DNA of 64,000 bases, taken from assembly GCA_914767715.1 (NCBI GenBank), contig OU612075.1, positions 19,408,001 through 19,472,000 of the forward strand. The letters run 5' to 3'. The position numbers and the translations under genes were made by a program. The notes beneath the pieces were generated by a model. It had not been told where the DNA came from and made no database searches. It was given only the letters and a program-made list of their open reading frames with translations. The stretch comes from Membranipora membranacea (taxonomy: Eukaryota > Bryozoa > Gymnolaemata > Cheilostomatida > Membraniporidae). This document shows positions 34,840 through 47,865 of this stretch, one piece after another (position 1 is the stretch's first letter; the number at the start of each line of letters is the position of its first letter).

Positions 34840-37800
34840 TGAGGTTTCTACAGCACTTAGCTATTAATTATAGACACAGTTGCCCCCAAGCACAATATAC
34901 AGTGTTGGCATGCCTAAATTCGTTGAATAAATTTGGCCTGAAAATTGAAGCATTATTTGCCAGCAAAGGCAATTATAGAACAACTTGTCTCTTTGCTATT
35001 AATTACATCAAGCTGACCAATGCATACACGTATTTCTTGTATTTTGATTCCCACCTTACACATGAGTAATATGCTGTCATATTTGGTACATCGCATGATT
35101 ATGATTTCCCTCTTTGGTACGATCAAGGGAGAGCACTGAGCATAACTATGGCACAGTTGATTAAACTGTAATACTCCAAGAAAATGCAGTGTTTCACATG
35201 TTAAACTGGCATTGTTCTGGATGTTTTACATTTGCAATAATGTATAGTAGGGCTGTGCAAGATTAAAGAAAATTGATCTTAATCTTAATCTTGACATGTT
35301 CAGTTAATCTGTGATTACTCTTCCCATCCGGTTGACTACAGGACCACGTATTGAAGAAGAAATCAAGCCACAACGATATCTTTTTTTTAAAAAAAAAATA
35401 TGGACTTATGATGGGCTTCCCTCTCAAAATATGTAACTTTCGTTGATTGTTAGCGATTGAGTTATTATTTCATAGCTACATGTAAATGTAATCACCTTTA
35501 GTTTTGTTTAAATAATAAAAATTTTTTAGAGATTCAATTTGACGCATTTGATAAAATATGATGAAAGATAAAGCACTATCTGTCAGTTAAGGCAAAAAGC
35601 TAAAACAGTCAATTTCTGCGCTATGACCATTTCATACAATTATTTCTCGCATTCTGATGTCCACCTTACATTGATCAATATGTTGTTGTTTTTGGTACAT
35701 ATAAAAATATCAATTCTACCCTCGGTACCTTTGAGAGAGAACACTGACAATACATACAACATAATATATGGAGGGTTGATGATACTATAATACCTCTAAA
35801 AACTTTAGGCTTTCAGATTTGTAGCTGACTCGGTTTTGAGTACTTTACCATAAATCAAATGTATAGTCTTGAGAGGTGATAATATGGCCATTTGGCTTAT
35901 ACAGTACTAAGCTTTTAGTTGAAAAACCATTCAATGTAGTCAAAGCCAACATGAAAGCTGCCCAGGCTACTGGTAAATGCCAATAATAAGCTTATACTGT
36001 AATAGCCATATAATATGCTATTAAACGGTCCATTCCATGCTGAAAACATGGCTCTTATAAACTCTTTTTTCTCAAATTAATCGATTTTCACTGGAAAATT
36101 AGGAGTTATCCCGAAAACAAGTGATGTCCTCCCTATCATCCTGAGTATCCTATATAGCTAGATAATGACACAGAGAGTTATGTAACATTTATGTGACCTG
36201 AATCATCGAGAAGAGCTGGGTCAGCATTCTGGTGCAACAGTTTAATGTGGTGTAATTTAGGTCAAAGACATGGTTATCCCCTAGCGAAAACGGCAGGGTG
36301 GGCTGCCAAAGTATGTTGAATTAATTTTGCTAGAAAGATAATTTTTATTCCCCAGAAGAGGAATGTGCTAAAACAGCCAATTTCTGTTTTATCAATCGTC
36401 TTGAAAATGAACTTTTTTTTAAGTATTTCTTTCATTCTGATGTCCCCCTTATACATGATGTATATGGTGATGTATTCTGTAAATCTTACAATATCAAGTC
36501 CACCCTTGGTACTTTTGAGGGAGAACACTGTGCATACCTTAATATGCGGAGGGTCACTTATACTGTATAACCCCTAAAACATGCTGACTTTCACATGTTT
36601 AAACAGCATAGTTTAGGGTAATTAACCTTTTTATCAATATGTTGACAAATAAGGCAATAACTTTGATATGTGATTGATACAGTACTTAGCTTTCAGTTGA
36701 CAAACCATTTAATATAGCGCAAGTCTAAATGAAAGCCTGCCTATACTACTGGTAAATGCCGATAATAAGCTCTACTGTAATAGCCATATAATATGCTAAT
36801 AAGTGAGCCGTGTCTCGCAAATTTTGTGGCTTTATAAATCTGACTTTCTCAAAATAGTCGATTTTCACTTGAAAATTAGGAATTATCCCGAAAACAAGTG
36901 ATGACCTCCTAATAAGCCTGAGTGTCCTATAAAGCTAGATAATGACCCAAAGAATTATGTAACACCTCTATGACCTGAATCATTGAGTAGAACTGGGTCA
37001 GCTTTCTGGTGCAACAGTATAATGCGGTGTTATTTAGGTCAAAGACTTGTTTATCCCCTAGCACAAATGACAGGGTGGGCTGACCAAAATACATTGAATT
37101 AATTTGAAAGGAAAGAAAATGCTCTAATCTCCAACAAAGGAATGTCATAAAAAACCAATTTCGGTTTTATCAATTGTCTTGAGTATGACAGTTTCATACA
37201 GGAATTTTTTTAAACTGATGTCCACCTTATACATGATTTGTATGGTGATGTAAATCTTTTAATATCTTTTCCACCATTGATACGTTTGAGGGAGAACATT
37301 GTGCATAGCATAAAATATGGAGGGCCAATCATACTGTAAATCCTCTAAAACATGCAGACATGCACATGTTTATACGGCATGGTTTAGGGTAATTTACCTT
37401 CATATCGATATGTTGAAATATGAGGTATTCATTTTGATATGTGGGTGGTACAGTACTTAGCTTCCAAATGAAAAACCATTCAATCAAGTGAAAGTTTACA
37501 TGATAGCCAGCTTAAGTTGTGACTACACACGCCGTATTTTCCACAGGATTGGGGCAGATGCATAGGATAACTAGGTCAGCTCTGCCGGATGCCTCAGATG
37601 GGCTAACCAACTTGTTGGTTCTATTCGTAGCCGTAGCTGTAGTACGGCCAGCTATTCCTTTGTTATTTGTGAAAGAGGCGGGGCTTAATTAAATTACTAA
37701 TAGTGATTGGTTTAATTCATTCAAGTTGAACAATAGGAAGGCGAAGCAGACCCAAATTGTATTGTAATTGAAAGGAATAGGCCTAGCTATTAATAGGCGT

Positions 37801-38960
37801 GTGTAGCACCTTGCCCAATCCGTAGCCTTACTAAAAGTTTCCCAATCCTATGCATAGTACGGCGTGTGTAGCCAGCGCTTTTACACTACTGTATTTATCA
37901 TCATTAGGCTCATACTGTATTTGCCAAATAATATGCTCATAAATGACCCATTTCAGATAAGTTTCTTGGCTTTTACAAAGCCTATTTTCCCCAATAAGCT
38001 GATTTTCACCAGAAAACTAAGAATTATCCCGAAAACAAGCGAAGTCATCCTTATCATCCTGAGTGTCCTGTAAAGCTAGATAATGACCCAGAGAATTATG
38101 TAACATATCTGTGAGCCGGATCATTGAGTAGAACTGGGTCAGCTTTCTCGTGCAACAGTATTATGTGGTGTTATTTAGGTTACAGACATGGTTATCCCCT
38201 AGCACAAAAAACAAGGTGGGCTGTTCAAATTATGTTGAATTAATTTGGCAAGTAAGATAACGTTTTATTCTCCAGCCAACAGATCTAATAAGACTGCTTA
38301 TTACTGTTTTATCAATGATCTTGAATATGACAGTGTCATACAAGTATTTATTTCATTCTGACGTTCACCTTATACATGATTTGTATGGTGATTTATTTGG
38401 TAACTCTTATGATATCTCTTCCACCCTTGGTACCCTTGAGGGAGAACACTGTGCATTGAGGGGTTGATAATACTGTAAAACCCCTAAAACATGCATAATT
38501 TCACATGTTTGAACGCCATGGTTTAGGGTGAGTTACATTTTTATCAATATGTTGATAAATGAGGCAATTACTTCGATATTTGGTTAATACAGTACCTAGG
38601 TTTTAGTTGTCAAACCATTAAATCAAGTGAAATTTTACATGATAGCCAGCTCACACTACTGTAATTACCGTTAATAGGCTCATACTGTAATAGCCAAATA
38701 ATATGCTTATAAATGAGCCATTTCCGATAAGTTTCTCGGCTTTTACAAAGCTGAGTTTCCCAAAAAAGTTTACTTTCACTGGGGAAATTGGGAGTTATCC
38801 CGAAAACATGCATTGTCCTCCTTTTCATCCTGCGTGTCCTCTATAGCTAGATAGGGACCCAGAGAATAATGTAACATATATGTGACCTGAATAAACAAGT
38901 CAAACTAGGTCAGCTTTCTATACAGCATTATCATGTGGTTTCACTGTAAAAGACAGGTTG
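34840..38960. repeat. tandem array of about 0.78-kb non-coding units
   Basis: A landmark TGATKYCCACCTTA-like phrase recurs at about 35045, 35655, 36437, 37215 and 38360. A second landmark (ATCCCGAAAACAAG, then AGCTAGATAATGACMCA) recurs at about 36108, 36885, 38030 and, diverged, 38795. Spacing is about 610, 780, 780 and 1145 bp; the last is about 795 bp once the MITE is removed. Frames are not conserved between units, so the array is non-coding. The first units are the most diverged. Confidence 0.85.
37523..37871. mobile_element. 349-bp MITE inside the tandem array
   Basis: Ends are CTACACACGCCGTA (37523-37536) and its exact reverse complement (37858-37871). With mismatches the inverted repeats extend to about 31 bp (CATAGGATTGGG and AGGATTGGG). 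It interrupts a sequence that is continuous in the next unit near 38640. Confidence 0.85.
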
Positions 38961-39563
38961 GGCTATCCTTATGATAGATCAATGAAACTTGGGGACATAT
39001 ATCTTGTCAGCAAAGCCAAGTTACAGACCCAGGGGGGGACTCACCAAAATTTACCCACCTTGACCCTTGACCTCAGAAACCGGATATAGGACCATAAACA
39101 TCTACAGGTAAATATAACTCAAAAAGTATTAACATTATCATACTGCTTGCAGTATGATTTCAGACTATGACCTTCATACAACCTTCCTTCAATTTGTCAT
39201 CTGCAATTGGCGTGTGGGAAATCGGAAGAAATGGAGGTTATTTTAAGATCAATTTTAGGTGATTCTACATGTGCAGAAGAAGTTGTAACTCTGTTCAAAG
39301 GTAAGTGAAAGTGTGAAAAGTGGTTAAAGAAGTCACAGAAACATCAATAAGATTTAGAAATGAATGATATTTATTTGGTAGAAGCTAAAAATTTTAGTAC
39401 CTCCTCCATCACCCAGTCACTCACAGTCACACACAACAATCAATAAGTCACACCATCTTTAAATTTTTTCTTTGCCTTTACTAGGCCTATATTATATCAG
39501 TCCCTTTTCAGCCACAGGAGGAATTTTATTACCTTAACCTTGCAGTCAGGTTTGCGAATCACT
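38961..39563. other. non-coding stretch
   Basis: No gene recognised between the tandem array and the large inverted-repeat element. Confidence 0.4.
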
Positions 39564-39804
39564 ATGAAAATGACCCAGAATGAAAATGACCTGAGATGAA
39601 AATGACCTGGAATGAAAATGACCTGCATAATGAAAATGACCCGAGGTCAGGGTCATCTTAAGCTCTCCGACTCATTCCGATATTGGCAGGTCACAAAAAG
39701 TCTATAACCGGAAATGAAAATGACCCAACCAATCAGACACCTATATGAAAATGACCCAACCAATCACACCCATATATGAAAATGACCCAACCAATCCTTG
39801 AAGG

Positions 39805-42161
39805 TGTTACAACATAGCATTTAACTTTTGTCATAGTTAAAGGTAAAGTACGGAATATATATATAGCTATGGTAGCAATGAACTAAACCTTTAGTTCATT
39901 GATGGTAGGCTCTCTGGGGTGGGGTTATGGACCCCCCACTCCTGCCTGCCTACCAGTTCACCAATTCAAGAGTTGTCACTCTTCTGTTAGAAGATCAAAA
40001 TATGTGGTGACACCTATTTGACAGGTGACACTACTATGGACAGCCAGAGTTTTTTTAGCAAAGATCACATAATTTTTCTTGTTGTAATTTAATCATAGGT
40101 TAAATCAAAATGAACTCAACCATGGCCCTTGCATATGTATGTGTATAATTAATAAATAAATATGTATTGTGTGTCTGGAATACTTTCCCATGCACAACAA
40201 CATTTTCATGTACCAATCCGATCTTATCGCCTGTTGATTGTTATAATAACCAAACCAAACCAAAACAAGTTGATTCTGTGTTGATAACTCAAGTGGAGGC
40301 CAGCTGTGGACGCCATCACCTGACTTAGGGAAGTTGGCGTCTCCGCATCTAGTCTGATCACATTCTATAGATCGAGGATTCTGTCAGTGAACTCATACGC
40401 GGCTCCAGGTTGGTTTCCATACTTGTCAAAAGGGGACAAGGAGAGACTTGAAGGGCTTGGGAAATTATGCCTTAAGTGTTGTCCGTAAATCTTGCCATAT
40501 ATGTAGAATGTCATGATGAGCGGCTTGCGGCATTGAATTTAACAGAACATTTGATGCCCCAACTATTGTATTGTATTATATGTGTATTTTGAACCATCTA
40601 TCATTGCAATAACCATCACATTAGGCTTATGAGTTGTTGTGTCTCATAAGAAACTGATAAAGCTGTTCTTTCTCTTCTCAGTCCTACACTTTTCAGCTCT
40701 ATTAATCATAGGTCTGCAAGAGGATGTTCTACAAGTGTTGAATCTTATACGACTAAAAAATCGATGGCTCGGATTGTTGCTAATCTTTTTAAAATAATTT
40801 TGTGACAGAAAATAAAAATTAATTGACAGTAGTCAAGTTTAGAAGTGATAACCGTTCTCCATAACATTCAATATCAGTATAAATAAACTTAGTGGCTGTC
40901 TTTTGGCAGTGTTCGAGAATAAACTATGTCCATAATGTAGCAGAGCACACCAGCCATCCATTTCACCATTACCTACATTCAAACCCTGTCACATCACAAA
41001 ACCCCGGGCCTCCCTTAATTCAACACAGCTCTCTGCGGAAAATGCCTTTTTTATAAATACACCTAACTACATCAATACCTTTTTTCTTATTGTTTCTTTT
41101 TTTGTTGTTGTTTACAAATACAATGGTCATATTTGCTCCTTGAATTGATCGGTGTTAAATATCATATATCAAAATTTCAAACTAAAAAAACCAAGAAGCA
41201 TAGAAAAAGAAATCATAATTAAATAATAAATTACATAGGGCAAAATACTATTGCTGTTCGAAGCGCTTCTATAGTCCTTATTATATGTTGTGCAGTAGCG
41301 TCCGGATTGACAATCTATCACAAATTCATTTGTAAAGTGACATTTATCATGTATATATCTGAGAGAGAGGGTCTTACGTTGATTAGTCATCAGAGTGTTA
41401 ATCGTAGAGAGGTGAGAACAATGCTCGATATCAGCTATAACATCACATTTAGTCAGTAAATGACCTTAATGGTTGCCAATGTTTGATGACTGAATTGGAG
41501 TAATCATTTGCTTGTTTGAGGACAAAAGTGACAAATGCACACAACATGACACCATATGCAAAATGTAACAAATTTCTGCACAAAATGTGACAACGTGCAA
41601 AACCCAACAACAATACAAAATTCCTTAACTATTTAACGCTTTCTGTTGCCATAATTGCTAGAAAATTGGAGTATGTGACGAGCCACATGACTGTCAAAGA
41701 CATTACAGCAATCGGATAACCTTGCCCCAGTAATTTAACCTGCAATAACACGCAAAAAATATATATGCTACTCAATGCTAATGTTGAATTTAATATGTTT
41801 AGAGAATAATGAATAGTCATCAAGAAGTTTAGGAATTCAGATTTTGTTTTGACTTTGGAGCTGCTGAAAATATCTTAAGATATCCAAAATACACAATGCT
41901 GCTATGTTATAGACAGCAAAATGTGTGATGTATTCTTATTATGTATATTTTATCATAAAAATGATACTGTATGTCCACCATAAAATCAATGAAGAGGTTC
42001 ATTGATCAAGAGTCAACATAATAGCAGCTGTTACCAAAGTGAAACTGATACATGTGTGTAACTAGCCTAGGCTAACTCTCTTGTGTAGGGGGTTTGTAAC
42101 CGCACCCCAAACAGCCTCCCAAGGCTGTGTAAATATTCCTAACTTTACCTTTAAACCACTA
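39805..42161. other. interior of the 4.7-kb element, non-coding as far as seen
   Basis: Small minus-strand open frames (41169-41390, 41629-41823) show no domain. A GGGGTTATGGACCCCCCACTCC stretch lies near 39918-39940. Confidence 0.4.
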
Positions 42162-42753
42162 GGTGGCTCAATATTACTTATACATCACATTATTCTCTGA
42201 TTCTTTACCTCCGTAATGATATGCTTCTTAAAAAAATTGATCCACTCTAAGTGCATTATATATCTATCGCAGTAGAGGCCTTCCTAAAAACGCTCGCATA
42301 AAATTAACGCTGAAAAGGGTGTGATATTTGACGTCACAGAGCTGTTAGTGCGCTGTGTTGATAGAAATTATTCAACAACTTTAGCTAAATAGGTCACGCT
42401 TCAACATCTTTGTTGACTACACACAGTATCCTAGTGGATGCGGTTTTGTCTACATGGCCAATGTTTTATAATCTTTGACAAGGCTCTCCCCACATAAATT
42501 ATCACATTGCTGTCAAAACAAACATTATTGTGGCTCATGATAAATTACCTCATCGATGATTGCAAAATATGCTCATCGTATAAACATCCATAACAGGAAT
42601 GATACAAGCCCCAATTCACAGAGCCAGAGCCAAAGCCAGAGTTTATTAGCTGCGATCAATTTGTCTAACATTATTCAACACACATTATTAAATTCACGAT
42701 CCTTAGTTTTGTGCAAAATATTTCAATGGCAATGTCGTCAGATAACTGATGTT

Positions 42754-42960
42754 ATCTAAGTGACAGATCTGTTGATTCAGAGAATGAAGCTTCTGGGGCC
42801 ATTCTAGAGGAATAGGGCAGGCAACTGATGGTGAAGGAATAGGTTTCTTCCCAAGAACTGACCGTGGAAGACATGCATGTAGAGGTAGGCTTGTTTCTCA
42901 AGCAGAAAGACAATAATATTTCAATGGACATTACAATAATTGATGACAAATGGATTTTGA
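42754..42960 (+). pseudogene. possible coding debris inside the 1.9-kb element
   Basis: A plus-strand frame with two stops reads DRSVDSENEASGAILEE, then SSQELTVEDMHVEVGLFLKQ. It is acidic and helical and could be transposase or host-gene debris. I recognise no family. Confidence 0.25.
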
Positions 42961-43013
42961 TTTACATAATCAGCAAAAATTTGTGTAAATAAAAATGTGG
43001 TTGATTTTCTGGC

Positions 43014-43090
43014 TATTAAAACAAATAAAAAGAATCTTTGTCACAGTTAGCCGCAGCACAGTATTTTTTGGATTTACCTCGGCACGCCAT
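43014..43090 (-). pseudogene. THAP-like zinc-finger start, truncated
   Basis: From ATG at 43090 the frame reads MACRGKSKKYCAAANCDKDS and then stops after a few residues. The CAAxNC pattern near the start is how THAP domains begin (C2CH zinc finger). The remainder of the domain (Trp, the CxxH pair, AVPTIF) is not found in frame. It is short, so the call rests on one motif plus the transposon context. Confidence 0.4.
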
Positions 43091-44296
43091 CTACCCAGAA
43101 CATTATTTAGAACTTTATCATCACATAGAATATTTGTCTGCTGATAAAGTTGGATCAATTAAAAATCTCCAAATATAAATATACATTGGATGGCAAACAG
43201 CAGGTCCTCACAGAAAGTTTTTAGTAAAGTTCACTTAATTATACATAACGGCACGCAGGCATACTGATAAGCTTGTCAGTTTCAAGAATGTGAGAACAGT
43301 AACACAGTTAATGTCTAAAGCTTTATCTAAAGTCTAAAGCTAAAACAAATTGGAATGCTAAGGTCTAAAAATTCTTGATCTCCTTTCCGTCGTCGCCCTA
43401 TTTTCACCAACTTTGTGCAGCCGATGACTCAGCTATCGCTCGATTATTTTATTATCTGACCTGCGTCTTACCTCAGTTTATAGCATGTGTCATTTATTCT
43501 CAATCGAACACACACACCGCCGTGCTTGTTGTAGTATAAAATTCCAAGTTTGTTTACTTAGCCAGTGGATTTCAGTGGAGTATTGTACCCAATGGGGGCC
43601 TTTCATAGAATACCTTACTACACAATATAGCCTTAGTTCAGTGCTCTGTGTTGACCTACATTTGCAGAAATCACACAAATAAGCTGACTTTTTAGACCAT
43701 CATATCTCAAATTTGGGGATGGGGATGCCAGTGCCCTTCAATGAGGCTGCAATTGAGATGTGGATGCAAAGGCTCATAGTGGAAGATGAAAATCAGCACC
43801 ATGGATTTTCTGCTGTATTGAATACAAGATAGCTCTGTTTGTTTTGATTTTACAATAGGCTGATCACTCAAACAGCTCTCTGACGTCACAAAACGTTAGT
43901 CTGGCTTGATGCGAGCGTTTTCGGGAAGGCCTCTACTGGGATAGATATAAAATGCACTAAGAGTGGACCAATTTTCTAAAGAAGCACATCATTATGGAGC
44001 TGAAGAATCAGAGAATAATTTGATGCATAAATAAAGCCACCTAGTTGTTTAACTATGAATACCTTCAAGGATTGGTTGGGTCATTTTCATATATGGGTGT
44101 GATTGGTTGGATCATTTCATGTAGGTGTCTGATTGGTTGGGTCATTTTATGTAGGTGTCTGATTGGTTGGGTCATTTTCGGTTATAGACTGATTTAATCT
44201 CCTTGCACCATTTGATACATGTCAAGGTCAATTTAAGGTTGTTTTCATACTCAGGTCATTTTCATCAGGTCATTTTCATTCTGGGTCATTTTCAAT

Positions 44297-45167
44297 GTTT
44301 TCCCAAGTTTGCTACTAGGGGTAGTTTTCTACCACATTTATTTCCTTTTTTTGATTTATACTGCTGTCACTGTGCATGTGGTGCCCTGTGGTAAAGTTAA
44401 AAGTAGTATAGAAACCTTCTGTTGTAAGTTTAGTCAATCGGTCAGTCTGGCAGTAGCATTTCTATTCACTCTATAGGCCTATGTATCAATAACCTCTGTT
44501 GTAAATGAAATGATAACAGCAAAGTGAATGATGACGGATATGTAGGTTGAGGAGGTACTGGCCATGATAAGAGTCAGAGGAGCTAGAGCTCTAGTGAGAA
44601 CCAAACTCAAAGATCTGCGGGCTGAAGTGAAGGTAGATGTTCAAACCATGTGCGCTCACTGAAACATGATTCAAGCACACAGTTGTGTCTGTGTTCTGTA
44701 TTTTTGTGTTCTGTATTGCTCATGAGTGGACATATATCACAAGGAAATTGATCATCACTTTAAGGAATGTTCTGTGAGAGCATGCGGAGTATAGGATGTC
44801 AGTGGGCAGGCGGTCAGCATGCTCTGTCTAATTTTCTACCATTTTTATGCATGTTGCATCTGGTCTATTTTCGGTCGGTTACATACCACTCTGTGCTTAC
44901 AGTTCTGTCTTTGCCAAGTCATAAAACCTTTTTCGCCATTGGTGGTGGGAAAGCTAATATTATATTGTCTCAAATGTGATATTTTACGTAACACTGACTG
45001 ACTGTAATCTCAAACTCAAACTTCACATTTTTACTATCAGGAGACTACTGTAGCCACAGACATTGCCGTTGTCTCAGCTGCTAATCAGCCACCTGCTCAG
45101 AAAGTGATGAAGATGTGATAGTTGTGGAGTCGGTCATTGACGGGCGAGACCAATCTGTACCTAAAAA
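44297..45167. other. non-coding or decayed coding stretch
   Basis: Near 44543-44636 a frame reads EEVLAMIRVRGARALV and KLKDLRAEVK, and near 45040-45160 acidic frames with SDEDVIVVESVIDG occur. Together with the next feature they may be broken pieces of one retroelement or pseudogene. Confidence 0.3.
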
Positions 45168-45488
45168 GTGTACGAAGAAGTAGACAGTGATAACTTTAAG
45201 GCTAGTGGCCAGGAACTCAATCTAACTGTGCGCCAGCTTCTAACTCCCTGCTTGCTACAATACAACGGCACCTCACAGCGTTGTGAGGCTAGCAATGAAC
45301 TAGTCAACATTCTTGACGAATTTAAAAACACTCTGGCTCGACCATTTAGGCCCAGGGCAGCATGTGCTAGAGCTTCAACCCCTGTGCCTGACGAACAGGA
45401 GGATGCCGATGGCAGGGCAGTAGTGGACATTGAACCACAGCCAGGTGCTCGGTCTCAGAGGAGGAGACGAGCTATTGTATATGATTGA
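45168..45488 (+). CDS. unrecognised basic-tailed ORF, possibly pseudogene 3' part
   Basis: A frame of 106 codons with clearly richer GC than its surroundings. It contains LTVRQLLTPCLLQYNG, an FKNTLARPF segment, a Pro/Ala/Arg-rich middle, and a C-terminal RSQRRRRAIVYD. There are no introns, domain or signal peptide, and the ATG is probably not the real start because related acidic wording lies upstream in other frames. It may be the end of a decayed retroelement ORF. Function unknown. Confidence 0.35.
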   Translation: MYEEVDSDNFKASGQELNLTVRQLLTPCLLQYNGTSQRCEASNELVNILDEFKNTLARPFRPRAACARASTPVPDEQEDADGRAVVDIEPQPGARSQRRRRAIVYD

Positions 45489-46990
45489 TTAGATTACATT
45501 GATTAATTGGATTGACAATCCTCTGTTTTAGCTAGGTTTTCTTACTTTCTCTTTCTGTATTATTGTACCTAGCCTGTCTCTCTTTTTTTTTGAAGAATAT
45601 GTAAATGGTACTTGTACATATAGCCATAACCTGAGGATAAAAATCTCAAAATTATATGCATGGTTTTATACTGGTTCAAACAATTATACTGTGATGCATC
45701 CATATCTTCACAGGCATGCTCTTTAGCTCTGAAGAAATGAAACATCCAGCATGTGGTGGTGTTAAGGGGTGCTGAAGTAAGGTGCCTGGATTAGCAAAAA
45801 TAGGGGTGAATATGAGTCCAACGGACACAGTGGAAAGGGTAATGTAGTCAACTCAAGCAAAGCAGTGTTAGAGGGTAGTGGCTTTGTGGGTGGGCCTAGC
45901 ATGGTGGGGTTTTTTTCTGGTGAGTCCCCCCCCTGGGGTTACAGAACAGCTAATTAATCATAATGTCAATCCATTACCTTCACACACAATTGCGGTGTTC
46001 TGATGTTCAGTTAACGGGTGATTATTATTTTGTCTATTCAGTGCATTATTAGATTCATTTTCTAGCCATATTTGTGTAAGTTTGATGAAAATATGTAAAG
46101 GTATGTAAGACTCTTAAGGCATGTTGTCAATGCTGTTTGTTAACTTTGGTGAATCCCTCTGATGAGCCTTTATCCTAGACAGTGTTCAAAAGTGAATGGA
46201 TTGATGTAATATTATTTTTATTTATTGATATCATAATAATTTTGGAATAAGAATTGATATTTAATCCTGTGAACGTATCCCACAAGCTACTATCTAAACT
46301 AGTCTCTAGGTGGTAAGGTTAGCATATCATTCGTAATAAAAGAAAAAGAGCATTGAGTATTTCCAGAAAAATAAAAATATAGAATCCAAACATTCATTAC
46401 AGTAATATTGTGAGGGTTAACAAAATTAAATTAGGTCAGTGAAAAGCTAGCAACCATTACGGGATAGTGGGAATACAATACAGAGCCAGGGACATTTCAT
46501 TCCAAAAGTAATAACAGTAGCAATAACTTATAATACAGTATCATAATATACTATGAAATCAATAGAATAAAACAAAAGTATTTCATATATATATTATATA
46601 TTTTGTGCAATTTTTATGATTATTGATGACACATCTTTGCACAGGAAATTAATATGGCATATTGTGGTATCGAGCAAATAAACAGTGGTTATCCCCCTTG
46701 ACATTAAACAAAGTATACTAACTGGCTCAGACATTTATCTTAGTACTCACTCTTGTTTTGTATTTGTATTGTCTATTATTTCTTACCTTGTCAATATGTA
46801 TATATATTCTGTTTTATTCCAGTAATGCTTAGAGTGACAATCAACACTTGTCATTGTGTAACAAACCTTTACATTAGTGTTAATACAATTTTATGGAAGA
46901 GGAAGGTGTGTTTTGCCAGTTTTGCAGTTAAGCAAATAAAAACACCCAAAATAAATATTCAGAATACTTATTTCTGTGCAATGTTTATTT
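45489..46990. other. non-coding stretch
   Basis: AT-rich, nothing recognised. It contains a T8 run near 45585 and a C7 run near 45928. Confidence 0.45.
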
Positions 46991-46992
46991 AA

Positions 46993-47229
46993 TATCGATC
47001 TAAGGAGGATTTCTGGGATATCGGAGTTTGTCGATAGTTTTGCATCGAGGCTAAAAACGGATATAATCTCGGAAACTAAATATCGATCTAAGGGGGATTT
47101 CTGGAATATCAGAGTTTGTTGATAGTTTTGCATCGAGGCTAAAAACGGATATAATCTCGGAAACTAAATATCGATCTAAGGAGGATTTCTGGAATATCAG
47201 AGTTTGTTGATAGTTTTTGCATCGAGGCT
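46993..47229. repeat. 88-bp tandem repeat, 2.7 copies
   Basis: TATCGATCTAAG starts at 46993, 47081 and 47169, exactly 88 bp apart. The units are over 90% alike by eye (GGATTTCTGG, TTGATAGTTTTGCATCGAGG). Confidence 0.92.
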
Positions 47230-47719
47230 GTACCAAAGTCAATACCCAATCGAGTTATATGTTCATATAATCTCAAACAAGTAGTTATATTAATATTTGT
47301 GCACTATAAGTTTTTATAGTTGCTCGTAAATATTTTAGCTCTAAAATATTAGCCACAATTACAAGACAGTAATAAACACCTGCTATAAGTTTCTATAGCC
47401 AGGTAAAGCAAGTCATACACAAAATAGGAAGGATATAACAATATGGGAGCTTCTACCCAACAACCCACCTCTCCGACAAAGTAGAAAATTGTTGTAGTTA
47501 CATTTAGTATCGAGATATATATTCTAATAAAATGGGTAGAATTCATCACTGATTTCGGGGAGATTATTACTAGTTACAACTAGGAATGTCAAAAGTTGGG
47601 AGTAACTGATATTAAGAAATATTATAACCTATGGAAATCAAGTATTCAAACTTGAAGCTTATCTGAATATTGATACTGATATATCATTTTACGGAAAAAT
47701 AAAAATAAGTCACACTTAC
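47230..47719. other. non-coding stretch, possibly 3' flank or intron of the filamin-like gene
   Basis: No exon recognised. The filamin-like gene must continue downstream of 47720, because that exon ends at a strong GT donor, but I could not find the next exon. Confidence 0.4.
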
Positions 47720-47865
47720 ATGTCCAGTTCGTAGTGAGTGTCGAAGATGCCATGTTCCTGACCATTTCACATGGATAATATAAAGTCCAACTTCTGTGGG
47801 GTTGTATGTGCACTCGATAGTAAGTGATTTCCGAGATACGCCCTTCATTGTGGCTTGGAATCCGC
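47720..47865 (-). CDS. filamin-like gene, exon: C-terminal half of a repeat
   Basis: Opens after TTTGTCAG and ends CAT|GTAAGT. It encodes IECTYNPTEVGLYIIHVKWSG, the strands E-G signature of a filamin repeat. Acceptor phase 1 fits the exon ending at 48240. Confidence 0.7.

Larger units (their letters stand above)
42162..44052. mobile_element. 1.9-kb inverted-repeat DNA transposon, P-like by its THAP remnant
   Basis: Arms 42162-42347 and 43872-44052 are reverse complements with mismatches. Shared blocks are ACTAGGTGGCT, ATTATTCTCTGATTCTT, GTAGAGGCCTTCC, AACGCTCGCAT and GACGTCA. The right outer end lies about 10 bp inside the right arm of the 4.7-kb element. The interior has a THAP-like coding start at 43090, reading inward from the right arm, as expected for the N-terminus of a P-type transposase. 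Confidence 0.7.
39564..44296. mobile_element. 4.7-kb inverted-repeat element with repeat-built arms
   Basis: The left arm (39564-39804) and right arm (44062-44296) are reverse complements of each other with indels. Each contains seven or eight copies of ATGAAAATGACC or its complement, some followed by CAACCAATC. The inner ends are CCAATCCTTGAAGG and CCTTCAAGGATTGG. The arms look like long terminal inverted repeats with subterminal transposase-site arrays. The interior shows no full transposase, so the element is non-autonomous or dead. No clear target-site duplication was found. The 1.9-kb element at 42162-44052 is nested in it, or forms its right half. Confidence 0.75.
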
